Assembly (NCBI GenBank): GCA_964531675.1
Contig: CAZHFW010000016.1
Span: 19,032 to 83,031 of the forward strand
DNA: 64,000 nucleotides
Origin: CAZHFW01 sp964531675
Lineage (GTDB): Bacteria > Planctomycetota > Phycisphaerae > Phycisphaerales > UBA1924
Reading direction: 5' to 3'
Positions 20,336 through 29,793 of this stretch are shown here, one piece after another (the stretch's first letter is position 1; each line of letters starts with the position of its first letter). Below the pieces are notes generated by a model that was not told the DNA's origin, did not search any database, and saw nothing but the letters and a program-made list of their open reading frames with translations. Both the position numbers and the translations under genes were made by a program.

Positions 20336-21052
20336 TCACCGGGCGTCCCGCCCGCGCACCCCGTCGATGGTGTGCAGGCCGATCATCCCGCCGTTGAACC
20401 AGCTCCCGGGCCATCCGCCCTCCCCGCTGGAATACACCGGCATCTGGTCCTGAGGCAGGATCCAGGCAGCGTGCCCATCCACGAATCCCATGGCCCGGCG
20501 CTGGTCCGGGACGACGGGGACCTCGTGCGTGTACGCGCCACGGGTCACGAATACCGCTTTCTTGGCCGCGAAGATGGCCTCCGACACACGGGTGGCCCCC
20601 CACTGCTCGGGACCTGTCCGTTTCTCAGAGAGCCAGAACTCGGGGCGTGCGACGAGGCAGCTCGAATACTCGTACGACTCCATGACATGCGAAGGACGAT
20701 CAGGAAACACCGCCATCGATGGATGGGCGATGTTCCCTTCGTAGTAGTTCACCATCGGGAAGTTCCACGAGCAGTACACGTCGAAGTAGCGCACAGGCCA
20801 GACCACGCCCCCGGCCCGCAGCACGGTGTAAGTGGCGGCGGGATCGGTGAAGTAGGGAAAGTGGTCCTGGAAGTCGGAGCTGTACAGCGCGACGTTCGAA
20901 GCGTGCGATCGCAGATTCGCAAGCGACGCCGTGAAACGCGCCGACTGCTTGGCGCCCAGGAGCGCTGGCCCAAGAAGCCCCACGAGCACCGCGATAACCC
21001 CGATCGAGACGAGCAGCTCGACGATCGTGAAGGCTCGGATCGCCCTCGACAT
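20336..21052 (-). CDS. Type II secretion-like pseudopilin (H-X9-DG type)
   Basis: This 238-residue protein has a prepilin N-terminus: basic MSRAIR, then FTIVELLVSIGVIAVLVGLL with Glu at position +5 of the expected mature protein. Near the C-terminus it has MGFVDGHAAW, the FVDGH element of planctomycete DUF1559-type pseudopilins. It is probably processed by a prepilin peptidase and inserted in the inner membrane or a surface structure. GGGGAGG lies 7 bases before the ATG. It is 29 bases downstream of the next gene on the same strand. Confidence 0.8.
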   Translation of the reverse strand: MSRAIRAFTIVELLVSIGVIAVLVGLLGPALLGAKQSARFTASLANLRSHASNVALYSSDFQDHFPYFTDPAATYTVLRAGGVVWPVRYFDVYCSWNFPMVNYYEGNIAHPSMAVFPDRPSHVMESYEYSSCLVARPEFWLSEKRTGPEQWGATRVSEAIFAAKKAVFVTRGAYTHEVPVVPDQRRAMGFVDGHAAWILPQDQMPVYSSGEGGWPGSWFNGGMIGLHTIDGVRGRDAR

Positions 21053-21081
21053 CGCACAACCTCCCCAGCCAAGAACTCCTC

Positions 21082-22248
21082 TCAGCCCTTGCCACCCAGA
21101 TCTTCTGGCATCGGCAGATGCCGAGTCTTCGACCGAAGTCGCGCCACCACGATCGCCGCACCGAGCACGCCCGCACCCGCCCAGCCGATCACGCGCAAGC
21201 GATGATCCACCCGCGGTTCCGCGATCGCTTCCGCACTCCGCTTGACGGCGGATGCCGCATCACGCCCCGTGACCACCACTCCGCGCTCACGCCGCAGATC
21301 GTGCACCGAGGTAAACGTATATGGGCCGCGCACCGCGTCGGCCTTGGATGAAAAGCTCGGGACCGCGAGCACGCCAGCCAGTTCGGCCTCCGAAACCTCG
21401 CGCACCGCCCCGAGCTCGTACTTCGCGATCGCACCATCCTCGCTCGAGACCGAGGTGATCATCCGGGCTCCCCGCAAGCCCCTGACTCCAAGGTCGGACC
21501 AGTCTGAGTACGTCGTCTCCCATGCCAGGGCGATGCTCTCCTTCGAGGATCCCCACCATGTCTGACTCTTGCGGACGACGCCGATCTCCTGGGAGACAGA
21601 CCAATCCACCCAGACCCGGTACTGGAACACTTCGTTCTCATCGTCGTACACCAGCTCCGCGCCTGTCTCGGTCGCTCGCTGGGCGGTGAGCTGCATCCCG
21701 CGCGTGGCGATCGACGCGAACGGGCCGAAGATGGCGTTCGTCAGCCTGCTCGTCGCCTGCGCGATCGCACCGGTGTAATCACGACCCGATGGGTACGGCC
21801 CCTGGGCGTCCACCAGGCAGACCTGCCCCGGCGTCAGGAGCCAGATGACCTTTCCGCTCCGTGCGACGTCATCGAAGGGCAACGCGCTCTTTCCATGCTC
21901 ATAGGTCGTGTTGTGCCGCGCGTCTCCGCCGCGTCCGATCCAGCTCTCGTGACGTTGACGATCCGGTCCCTCGGCCATTCTGCGGCGGACGCTTTCCACA
22001 CGCGACCGCAGAGGGTGATCGGGCTTGCCCTCGATCTCCTTCTCCATCGACGCCAACTGATCGGCCGACACGGAATCAGAATCTTCCTCGACAAGCACGT
22101 AAGCCAGACCGTCGAGGCTTGTTTCGCGGACCCGCTCGATCTCCTTCTCCGCCCACGCCTTGACCTTTTCAACGACAGGCTGCGCCGCCGCCCCAGGGGC
22201 CGGCACCAAGACCAGAATCGTCGCAAGCATGGTGAAGACCCGCCGCAT
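21082..22248 (-). CDS. Hypothetical secreted protein with C-terminal membrane anchor
   Basis: This is a 388-residue protein with signal peptide MRRVFTMLATILVLVPAPGAAAQ and a likely C-terminal transmembrane helix (IGWAGAGVLGAAIVVARL) ending in a basic tail. The region between, with several Trp-rich strands (QYRVWVDWSV, TYSDWSDLG), matches no family I know. The start at 22248 is chosen for the signal peptide. It forms an operon with the downstream pseudopilin, so a role in a surface or secretion structure is possible. Confidence 0.55.
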   Translation of the reverse strand: MRRVFTMLATILVLVPAPGAAAQPVVEKVKAWAEKEIERVRETSLDGLAYVLVEEDSDSVSADQLASMEKEIEGKPDHPLRSRVESVRRRMAEGPDRQRHESWIGRGGDARHNTTYEHGKSALPFDDVARSGKVIWLLTPGQVCLVDAQGPYPSGRDYTGAIAQATSRLTNAIFGPFASIATRGMQLTAQRATETGAELVYDDENEVFQYRVWVDWSVSQEIGVVRKSQTWWGSSKESIALAWETTYSDWSDLGVRGLRGARMITSVSSEDGAIAKYELGAVREVSEAELAGVLAVPSFSSKADAVRGPYTFTSVHDLRRERGVVVTGRDAASAVKRSAEAIAEPRVDHRLRVIGWAGAGVLGAAIVVARLRSKTRHLPMPEDLGGKG

Positions 22249-22525
22249 GGGCCCCAACCTACCCCCCTTCTCGCGGGTTGCAACGCGCTCACGCCGCTCG
22301 GGTCCTGTCCGCGATCGCAAACTTGAGCCCTCAGCACTCCCGTTTCCGCAAACTTGCGCCTGGAGGTTTGTTTCTGACGGGCTTCCCGAGGCCTGCGCCA
22401 CGCGAATGAGTACTTTGCATTTTTCTTTGTCGCGCCCAGCCGGATCGTGTGCCACCCGAACGCAGTCAGCGGCCGCCCCGCCAGACAACTCGCAGGGCTC
22501 GGACGCCCGCTCCGGGGTGGTTGGC

Positions 22526-23590
22526 GTGAAACTGGACTTCCCCCGTCTTCTAGCGAACGCTTACGGGTTCGGGTCCGCTCGGGGGCCTGGTCTGGAGAGA
22601 CTTGCTTTGTCGCAGAATCCGCAGGGGCCTCAACCTTTCCGTCCGCATCCCAAGCCGCCGTCGCTCAAGCCGCGCCGCGTGCGTGGCGGCGTGAAAATCC
22701 AGTCCGACCAGCCGCCGGGCTCGGGCTCCTGGGCCGCCGCCAGGCTCATCCGCCTGCTCGAGTCCGCCGCCGAGGGCGCCAGGCTCGTCGAAGGCCTTGA
22801 ATACGCCAAGATCGGGCAGACCGCCCGCATGAACTTCGAGCACGGCACCATCACCGCCACCGTGCAGGGCCGCATCGACAAGCCCTACCGCGTCTCGCTC
22901 TCCATGTCCACGTACTCCGAGTCCCAATGGACCGGCGTCGTGCAGGCCATGTCCGATCAGGCGGTCTACGCCGCCAAACTCCTCGCCGGCGAACTTCCCG
23001 CCAGCATCGAAGACCTCTTCGCCCCCGTGGGATTGCGGCTTTTCCCCGCCGAAAGCACCGATCTCACGCCCGCGTGCACCTGCGGCGACGAGCAGCGCTG
23101 GTGCAAGCACGTCTGCTGCATCACCTACCTGCTGGCCGAACGCTTCGCCACCGACCCGTTCCTCATCTTCCTGCTCCGCGGCATCCCCGGTGATGACCTG
23201 CTCGAGAAGATCCGCCAGCGCCGCGCCATCGCCGGCGCCGTCGGAGGCACCGTCCCGGTCTACGCCGCCCGTGTCCCGGGCGTCAGCGACTCCATGGCTC
23301 CCACCCTCGAGGAATCCGCCGACCACTTCTGGGATGCCGGCCCCGAGCTCGACCAGCTCGATGTCCCCCTCGAAAAGCCCCAGGTCACCCACCCCCTCCT
23401 CAGGCGCCTGGGACCAAGCCCCTTCCAAGACCCCAAGGGCACGACCGGCACCGGCGGCCCCAAGTTCCCGCTCGTTGGCCTCCTGGCCACCTGCTACGAA
23501 ATGGTCACCGACGCCACCCTCCGGGAAGCCGAAGGCGATGTGCTCCCCGACACGCCGCCCCCGTCTGAGGAAGAGAGCACCGACACGTAA
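22526..23590 (+). CDS. SWIM zinc-finger protein
   Basis: This protein of about 354 residues has the N-terminal block SWAAARLIRLLES, ARMNFEHGTITATVQGR and AVYAAKLLAGELP typical of the SWIM-containing partner of SNF2-family helicases. It then has the SWIM finger itself, PACTCGDEQRWCKHVCC (CxC...CxH). SWIM domains bind DNA or protein. The C-terminal third is Pro/Glu-rich and variable. No SNF2 helicase gene is next to it here. The start is uncertain: GTG at 22526 or 22517 is proposed; the frame continues upstream across the divergent gene. Confidence 0.72.
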   Translation: MKLDFPRLLANAYGFGSARGPGLERLALSQNPQGPQPFRPHPKPPSLKPRRVRGGVKIQSDQPPGSGSWAAARLIRLLESAAEGARLVEGLEYAKIGQTARMNFEHGTITATVQGRIDKPYRVSLSMSTYSESQWTGVVQAMSDQAVYAAKLLAGELPASIEDLFAPVGLRLFPAESTDLTPACTCGDEQRWCKHVCCITYLLAERFATDPFLIFLLRGIPGDDLLEKIRQRRAIAGAVGGTVPVYAARVPGVSDSMAPTLEESADHFWDAGPELDQLDVPLEKPQVTHPLLRRLGPSPFQDPKGTTGTGGPKFPLVGLLATCYEMVTDATLREAEGDVLPDTPPPSEEESTDT

Positions 23591-23649
23591 TACCTATCGA
23601 GTAACCCATCCGTCCAATTCACTTCATCACAATCGCATAGCATGAAGTC

Positions 23650-24261
23650 ATGCTTGTCTTTGTCGATGAATCAGGTTGCTCAGGATTCAAGTTTGACAAG
23701 GGCTCCAGCGCCTACTTTACGATGGTGGCGATCTTGTTCGTTGATCGCGCTCAAGCCCAGTCTTGCGATGACGCAATTTCGCAACTGCGGCATGAAATGC
23801 ACTGGCCACCCAGCCGCGAGTTCAAGTTCAACAAGCTCTCCCCGAAACAGCGGATCCAGTTTCTCTCAAGAGTGGAGCCGTTTGATTTCTCGTTCTACAC
23901 GTTCTCCCTCGACAAGCGCCGACTCTGGGAGGGCTCGCTGCGCCGATCAGACCGCATGTATCGCAAAGTGATCGAGTGGATTTGCGAGAACGCCGAGGAC
24001 CGGCTCGTCGAAGCCACAATCGTGGCTGACTCAACCGGACCCGACGCCTTCGCGGCTGAGCTGGATTCTCATCTGAGGACCAAGACGAAGCCGGGAAAAG
24101 TCCATCGCCTTCGTATGGAAGCTTCCCACTCAAACAACTTGCTGCAACTGGCAGACATGGTCGCCGGAGCCTCATCGCGCCGGCTGTCATCCAAGCCAGA
24201 TGCCTGGACGTACTTCTCGATCATCCGTTCGAGATGTGTATCCGACAGAACTTGGCCCTGA
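23650..24261 (+). CDS. DUF3800 domain protein
   Basis: This 203-residue protein begins with FVDESG (acidic motif of DUF3800, RNase H-like fold) and ends its core with LLQLADMVAGA, the usual C-terminal signature. DUF3800 proteins are often found in mobile and defence contexts; their activity is unproven. The ATG at 23650 lies 59 bases after the SWIM gene's stop. The stop codon falls inside a 16-bp tandem repeat, and the last residues (CVSDRTWP) may therefore be replaced relative to relatives. Codon use is less GC-biased than in flanking genes. Confidence 0.75.
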   Translation: MLVFVDESGCSGFKFDKGSSAYFTMVAILFVDRAQAQSCDDAISQLRHEMHWPPSREFKFNKLSPKQRIQFLSRVEPFDFSFYTFSLDKRRLWEGSLRRSDRMYRKVIEWICENAEDRLVEATIVADSTGPDAFAAELDSHLRTKTKPGKVHRLRMEASHSNNLLQLADMVAGASSRRLSSKPDAWTYFSIIRSRCVSDRTWP

Positions 24262-24276
24262 CAGAACCTGGCCCTG
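24245..24276 (+). repeat. 16-bp tandem repeat at the DUF3800 stop codon
   Basis: ACAGAACTTGGCCCTG is followed directly by ACAGAACCTGGCCCTG. The DUF3800 TGA lies at the junction of the two units, and an A-rich run follows. Confidence 0.8.
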
Positions 24277-24288
24277 ACAAAAAAGAAC

Positions 24289-24754
24289 GACCCGGCCGCT
24301 ATCCCATCTTTCAGGGCACGCCACCATGCGGTGACTATTCGCGAGCCGGGTCTATCCACTGGTAGTATCGGTTGTACTTGCCCGGGAGTCAAGGCCAGAT
24401 TGTTCGGATTTTGTTTGTGGCTTCTGCCTCCGGGGCGCGTTGACCGGTTTCCCCCTCCCGCTACCATCTCCCCGCACTTCGGAGCCTGCTGCGACGGACA
24501 TCCCTTCGGGGATCGAGGCGCAGCTCGGGGTCCTCCCATCGCGGCTGATGGAGGGTCCAGCTCCGGCTGGCAGGGTCGAGCCAGACCCGGCGCGTCCTTC
24601 GGGACGTACCAAGTCTTGCTCAGACAGCGAGTTGTGCACGCTGGATCAACCCTGACGGCACCGTTGCCGCGGACCTCGGCCCCGATCGACATCGGGTCGC
24701 CCCGGACCGCGACGAAGACAGGTCCTGGGCATGCCTATCTGAAGATTGCTTCAG
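24289..24754 (+). ncRNA. Candidate structured RNA, several cUNCGg-type hairpins
   Basis: No credible protein fits 24262-24939. The plus strand instead shows a series of hairpins. These are GACCCGGC/GCCGGGTC arms (24289-24352), ATCCC-TTCG-GGGAT (24500-24513), CCAGC-TCCG-GCTGG (24557-24570), CGTCC-TTCG-GGACG (24593-24606), CCCGAT-CGAC-ATCGGG (24681-24696) and CTGAAG-ATTG-CTTCAG (about 24739-24754). Three loops are the very stable C(UNCG)G type on the plus strand only, which suggests that strand is transcribed. I do not see RNase P, tmRNA or SRP RNA signatures. It could also be a decayed mobile element. Confidence 0.3.
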
Positions 24755-24939
24755 GTGGGAAAAGGAGCGAGCGTCCGCGTCAGCTTTGCCGACAAGGTTC
24801 CGCATCAAGGGACCTGCATCGGCGACCATCGAGAACTCGAATGCGAACGGCCCGCGAGCGCGGGGTTGGTCGGCGTCTCAACCAGACGGCCTGATCAGCA
24901 CCGAGCCGCCGGAGAACTCGTCACCGCAGGCGTCTTCAC

Positions 24940-25010
24940 TGGGCGATGGTGTAATGGCAGCACAGCAGATTTTGGTTCTGTTTGTCTAGGTTCGAATCCT
25001 AGTCGCCCAG
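24940..25010 (+). tRNA. tRNA-Gln (anticodon TTG)
   Basis: Acceptor TGGGCGA (24940-24946) pairs with TCGCCCA (25003-25009). The D arm is GGTGTAATGGCAGC. The anticodon stem GCAGA/TCTGT holds loop TTTTGGT, giving anticodon TTG. The T arm is TCTAGGTTCGAATCCTAG. CCA is not encoded. Confidence 0.93.
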
Positions 25011-25105
25011 CTTCTTCTTCCCGCCGCAGGTCCTGCGGGGGAGCGTGAAGAGCCGGAACCACAGACGCGTGCTCGAAGCTGAACCCCGCGGCGCCGACGG
25101 CGCTG

Positions 25106-25911
25106 ATGAACCAGCAGGCTCACAACAGCTCGTCCCTCTCCGCGATCATCCTCGCAGCAGGCAAGGGCACGCGCATGAAGTCCGACCTTCCCAAGGTCGT
25201 GCACGAAGTCGGCGGCCGCCCCATGGTCTGCGCCGTCGTCGACGCCTGCCTGGCCGCGGGCTGCTCCCGCATCGTCGTCGTCGTCGGATACAAGCAGGAA
25301 CTCGTGCGGGCCGCCCTTTCCTCCTATGGCTCGTGCGTCGAGTTCGTCGTGCAGGACGAACAGCTCGGCACAGGCCACGCCGTCATGTGCGCCGCCCCCG
25401 CCTTCGCGGCCCAGTCGGCCTCCCCCGGGCACACCACCTTCGTGCTCGCGGGCGATGGCCCCCTCATCCGCGCCCAGACGCTCCGCAAGGTGCTCGAACG
25501 GCACCGCTCCTCGCACGCCGCCGCGACCATGGCGACCTCGGTCATCGATGACCCGACGGGCTACGGCCGGATCAAGCGCGACGCGTCGGGCAAGTTCATG
25601 CGGATCGTCGAGCAGAAGAACTGCTCGCCCGAAGAACTCGCGATCCGCGAGGTGAACCCGAGCTACTACTGCTTCGACGTCTCGGCGCTCTTTGCCGCCC
25701 TCAAAGACGTCAAGCGCAACCCCGTCAGCAACGAGTACTACATCACCGACGTGCCCGAACTTCTCCTGGCCGAACGCCGCGGCGTCGAGGTGATCGACGC
25801 GGTCCCGCCGGAAGACATCCTCTCCATCAACACGCTCGACGAACTGGCCAGGGTGGACGCGATCTACCGCGCCAGGTCGGGCCAAGCCTCGATTTCCAGC
25901 GGAGCTGCGTC

Positions 25912-25915
<4 letters not shown>
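25106..25915 (+). CDS. GlmU-like UDP-GlcNAc pyrophosphorylase domain protein
   Basis: This 269-residue nucleotidyltransferase has LAAGKGTRM (16-24), the following LPK with K30, and QLGTGHAV and AGDGPLI motifs as in the uridyltransferase half of GlmU. It would make UDP-GlcNAc from GlcNAc-1-P and UTP. The C-terminal left-handed beta-helix acetyltransferase half of canonical GlmU (about 450 residues) is entirely absent, so acetylation of GlcN-1-P must come from another protein. It overlaps prs by 4 bases (ATGA). Together with prs, rplY and pth it reproduces the classic glmU-prs-rplY-pth order. Confidence 0.85.
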
Positions 25916-26907
<992 letters not shown>

Positions 26908-26972
26908 TCACCCTTTGATCCCAAACACGCACAAAGCACCAAAGTCTGAGCTTTGAAGTCTGGAGTGAAATC

Positions 26973-27713
26973 ATGCACGAGAAAGCACCTCTTCTGACCG
27001 CCGCATCCCGTGACAAGGTTGGCTCGCGCTACTGCCAGCGCCTGCGCGACCAGGGCCAGCTCCCCGCCGTGCTCTACGGCCACAAGGAGCAGCCCGTGCC
27101 GATCACCGTCCCGCTCCGCGAGGCGGTCTCCCACATCGCCAAGGGCGAGAAGGTCTTCCGCCTGGACTTCCCGGGCGCCAAGAACAAGGACGAGATGCAG
27201 ATGGTCCTGCTCAAGGAGCTGCAGTTCGACTACCTGGGCACCAACATCGTCCACGCCGACTTCGCCCGCGTGTCGCTGACCGAGCGCGTCAAGACCCGCG
27301 TCGCGGTCCACCTCGTCGGCGAGGCCAAGGGCCTCAAGCAGGCCGGCGCCATCCTCATGCACCCGACCAACGAAGTGGTCGTCGAGACCACCATCGTTGA
27401 ACTCCCGGACTTCATCGAGGTCAACATCGCCGAGCTCGACGTGGGCCACGCGATCACCGCCGCCGACGTCAAGCTCCCCAACGCGAACATGAAGATGATC
27501 ACCGACTCCCACGCCATCGTGGCCCAGATCGTGATCCAGCTCGAGGAGAAGGTCGCCGAAGCGGCCACCGTCGACGCTGCCGCCGCGGGCCCCGAGGTCA
27601 TCACCGCCAAGAAGCCCGAGGAAGGCGCTGCCGCCGCGGGCAAGGATGCCAAGGCCGCCGCGCCCGCCAAGGACGCCAAGGCCCCGGCCGCCGGCGGCGA
27701 CAAGAAGAAGTAA
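26973..27713 (+). CDS. rplY: Ribosomal protein bL25 (CTC/TL5 type)
   Basis: This 246-residue protein has the N-terminal 5S rRNA-binding domain (SRYCQRLRDQGQLPAVLYGH, VLLKELQFDYLGTNIVHADF) and the second beta-domain of the long CTC form. The last 60 residues are Ala/Lys-rich low complexity. It binds 5S rRNA in the central protuberance. Lies 65 bases after prs and before pth, in the conserved order. Confidence 0.93.
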   Translation: MHEKAPLLTAASRDKVGSRYCQRLRDQGQLPAVLYGHKEQPVPITVPLREAVSHIAKGEKVFRLDFPGAKNKDEMQMVLLKELQFDYLGTNIVHADFARVSLTERVKTRVAVHLVGEAKGLKQAGAILMHPTNEVVVETTIVELPDFIEVNIAELDVGHAITAADVKLPNANMKMITDSHAIVAQIVIQLEEKVAEAATVDAAAAGPEVITAKKPEEGAAAAGKDAKAAAPAKDAKAPAAGGDKKK

Positions 27714-27873
27714 GCAGCACAAGAGGCACTGGGCGTCGGGCCCTGGGCACCGGTGGGGAAACCCATCCTGCTCAGGCCCGATCTCGGAGCCGAAGGCGCC
27801 AGCTCACTTCCCCCCTCGGTCTTTGTGTCTTTCACCAGTTCCCGATGCCCGGTCCCCAGTGCCTCTCCACCCC

Positions 27874-28515
27874 ATGAAACTCATCGTCGGCCTCGGCAAC
27901 CCCGGCAGCGAATACACCAGGACCCGCCACAACGCGGGCTTCATGGTCGTCGATCGCCTGGCGGGGAAGCACGCAGCCGGCGCAACGCCCAAGGCGCGCT
28001 TCAACGCCGCGGTCGTCGAGGGCGTCGTGGGAGACGAGAAGTGCCTCTTCATGAAGCCCACGACCTACATGAACCGCTCGGGCGTGTCGGTCGCCGAGGC
28101 CGTCTCCTTCTACAAGGTCGACTTCACCTCCGACCTCCTGGTCCTGGTCGACGACCTCTACATCCCGCTGGGCAACATCCGCATCCGCGCCGGCGGCGGA
28201 TCGGGCGGGCACAACGGACTGACGGACATCCACCGCGCCCTGGGATCCGACGCCTATCCGCGCCTGCGGATCGGCATCGACCCTAAGCCCGCGTTCATGC
28301 ACCAGGCCGACTACGTCCTGTCCCGTTTCACCGACGAGGATCAGGTCAAGCTCGACCCGGCGCTGGACCGCGCCGCCAAGGCGACCGAGACGTTCATCAC
28401 CAAAGGCCTGTCGGCCGCCATGAACCAGTTCAACGCCGACCCCGAGACCGCGCCAAAGCCCCCAAGGCCGAGCCCCGATCCCGGCGCTTCCCGCCCTTCT
28501 CCCTCTTCCAACTGA
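27874..28515 (+). CDS. pth: Peptidyl-tRNA hydrolase
   Basis: This 213-residue enzyme recycles stalled peptidyl-tRNA. The family residues are visible: N10 (GLGNPG), catalytic H19 (TRHNAGF), the TYMNRSG motif, the VDDLYIPLG aspartate and GGGSGGHNGL. The C-terminal 20 residues are Pro-rich and beyond the family core. The ATG at 27874 gives the exact canonical N-terminus MKLIVGLGNPGSEY; a longer open frame upstream is not used. Confidence 0.95.
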   Translation: MKLIVGLGNPGSEYTRTRHNAGFMVVDRLAGKHAAGATPKARFNAAVVEGVVGDEKCLFMKPTTYMNRSGVSVAEAVSFYKVDFTSDLLVLVDDLYIPLGNIRIRAGGGSGGHNGLTDIHRALGSDAYPRLRIGIDPKPAFMHQADYVLSRFTDEDQVKLDPALDRAAKATETFITKGLSAAMNQFNADPETAPKPPRPSPDPGASRPSPSSN

Positions 28516-28568
28516 ACACCATCACACACGCGATTCACGAATCACCATTCACGATTCAGGAGTTCGAA

Positions 28569-29009
28569 ATGTCTGCCAAAGTTTCCAATGACCGCAAGTA
28601 CTACTACGAGGCCATGTTCCTGCTCGGCCAGGCTGTCGCGGCCGACCTCGGCGGCGCTGTCGCCCACATCAACGAGGTCCTCGCCCGCGGCCACGCCGAA
28701 GTCGTCGCGCTGAAGAAGTGGGACGAGCGCCGCCTGGCCTACGAGATCAAGGGCCAGAAGCGCGGCACGTACATCCTCGCCTACTTCAAGGCCGAGGCCA
28801 AGAACCTCGCCCACATCGAACGCGACTGCAACCTCTCCGAAAAGCTCCTCCGCACCCTCATCCTCCGCGCCGATCACCTGACCGTCGAAGAGATGCAGTC
28901 CGCCGACGGCCGCAAGGAACTCGAGGTCGAGATCCGCATGCGCGCCAGCCAGCCCCAGACCCCCGCAGCCGAGGCTCCGGCCCCCGCTGAGGCGGCCCCC
29001 CAGGCCTGA
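28569..29009 (+). CDS. rpsF: Ribosomal protein bS6
   Basis: The protein is 146 residues, with the bS6 core YYEAMFLLGQ, the KKWDERRLAYEIKGQKRGTYIL segment and NLSEKLLRTLILR. An Ala/Pro-rich tail of about 25 residues follows. It binds 16S rRNA in the platform with bS18. AGGAG lies before the ATG. First gene of the rpsF-ssb-rplI set. Confidence 0.95.
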   Translation: MSAKVSNDRKYYYEAMFLLGQAVAADLGGAVAHINEVLARGHAEVVALKKWDERRLAYEIKGQKRGTYILAYFKAEAKNLAHIERDCNLSEKLLRTLILRADHLTVEEMQSADGRKELEVEIRMRASQPQTPAAEAPAPAEAAPQA

Positions 29010-29146
29010 AAATGCCCTTCCCGCTCACCGGTTTGCCCCGGTGAGTGGGTCGAGCTAGCATCTTCGGATCGTCCCGAACAGGTTTCGAACATTTCTTCGT
29101 GCGTCGTGCACAGGCCGGGCCCGTCCCGGTCAGAACGGAGGATCCC

Positions 29147-29626
29147 GTGGCCAACTTCAACCGCGTCTTTCTGATGGGCAACCTCACGCGAGACATCGAG
29201 CTGAAGTACACCCCGGGCAACCTGGCCATCGCCAAGATCGGCCTGGCGGTCAACCGCCGTTACCGCACCGCCGAAGGCGAGGATCGCGAGGAGACGACCT
29301 TCGTCGACTGCGACGCCTTCGGCAAGACCGCCGAGACCATGTCCAAGTACCTGGCCAAGGGACGTCCGGTCTTCATCGAAGGCCGGCTCAAGCTCGACCA
29401 GTGGGAAGACAAGGAAGGCAACAAGCGCTCCAAGATGAGCGTCGTCGTCGAAGGCTTCCAGTTCATCGACTCCCGCCCCGGTGGCGGCGGCGGTGGATCT
29501 GGCGGCGGCTCGGACAACTACTCCGAACCCCGTGCGGCCCGTCCGGCTGCGTCACGCCCCGCGGGCAACCCCCGCCCGGCGCCTCAGGCGGACACCCAGG
29601 TCTCCGAAGACGACATCCCGTTCTGA
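29147..29626 (+). CDS. ssb: Single-stranded DNA-binding protein
   Basis: This 159-residue protein has the OB-fold (FNRVFLMGNLTRDIELKYTP, WEDKEGNKRSKMSVVVEGF), a Gly/Ser-rich linker and the acidic tip SEDDIPF that recruits repair proteins. The start is GTG 29147, preceded by GGAGG; a longer frame from 29045 has no OB-fold relevance. Lies between rpsF and rplI, where many genomes also carry rpsR; rpsR is absent here. Confidence 0.95.
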   Translation: MANFNRVFLMGNLTRDIELKYTPGNLAIAKIGLAVNRRYRTAEGEDREETTFVDCDAFGKTAETMSKYLAKGRPVFIEGRLKLDQWEDKEGNKRSKMSVVVEGFQFIDSRPGGGGGGSGGGSDNYSEPRAARPAASRPAGNPRPAPQADTQVSEDDIPF

Positions 29627-29793
29627 TTCCAAAGCGCCCCAAGCCGGACCCGAGTCTGCGAAGGTCCGGATCGACGCTTGAGTTCAACGTCCCGTCTCTG
29701 ACTCGTCTCATCACCCGTTGAGGTCCGGCCCGGCCCGTTGCCGACGCCAACCTCTAACTTTCTCCCGCCCCGTGCGGAAAAGGACAGCATCTC

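Noticed and set aside
24069..24692. A minus-strand frame of 207 codons across the DUF3800 3' end and the gap
   Set aside because: Composition is not protein-like; it is antisense to DUF3800 and covers the hairpin region.
24289..24754. RNase P RNA, tmRNA or SRP RNA
   Set aside because: The conserved motifs of each (such as the RNase P GAGGAAAGTCC block, the tmRNA tRNA-like ends, the SRP GGAAGG loop) were not found on either strand.
24331..24894. A plus-strand frame of 187 codons in the same gap
   Set aside because: No domain, many low-likelihood residues, and it crosses strong hairpins that suggest RNA structure.
23650..25010. An integrated genomic island bounded by tRNA-Gln
   Set aside because: No integrase and no duplicated tRNA 3' end were found; only composition and DUF3800 hint at it.
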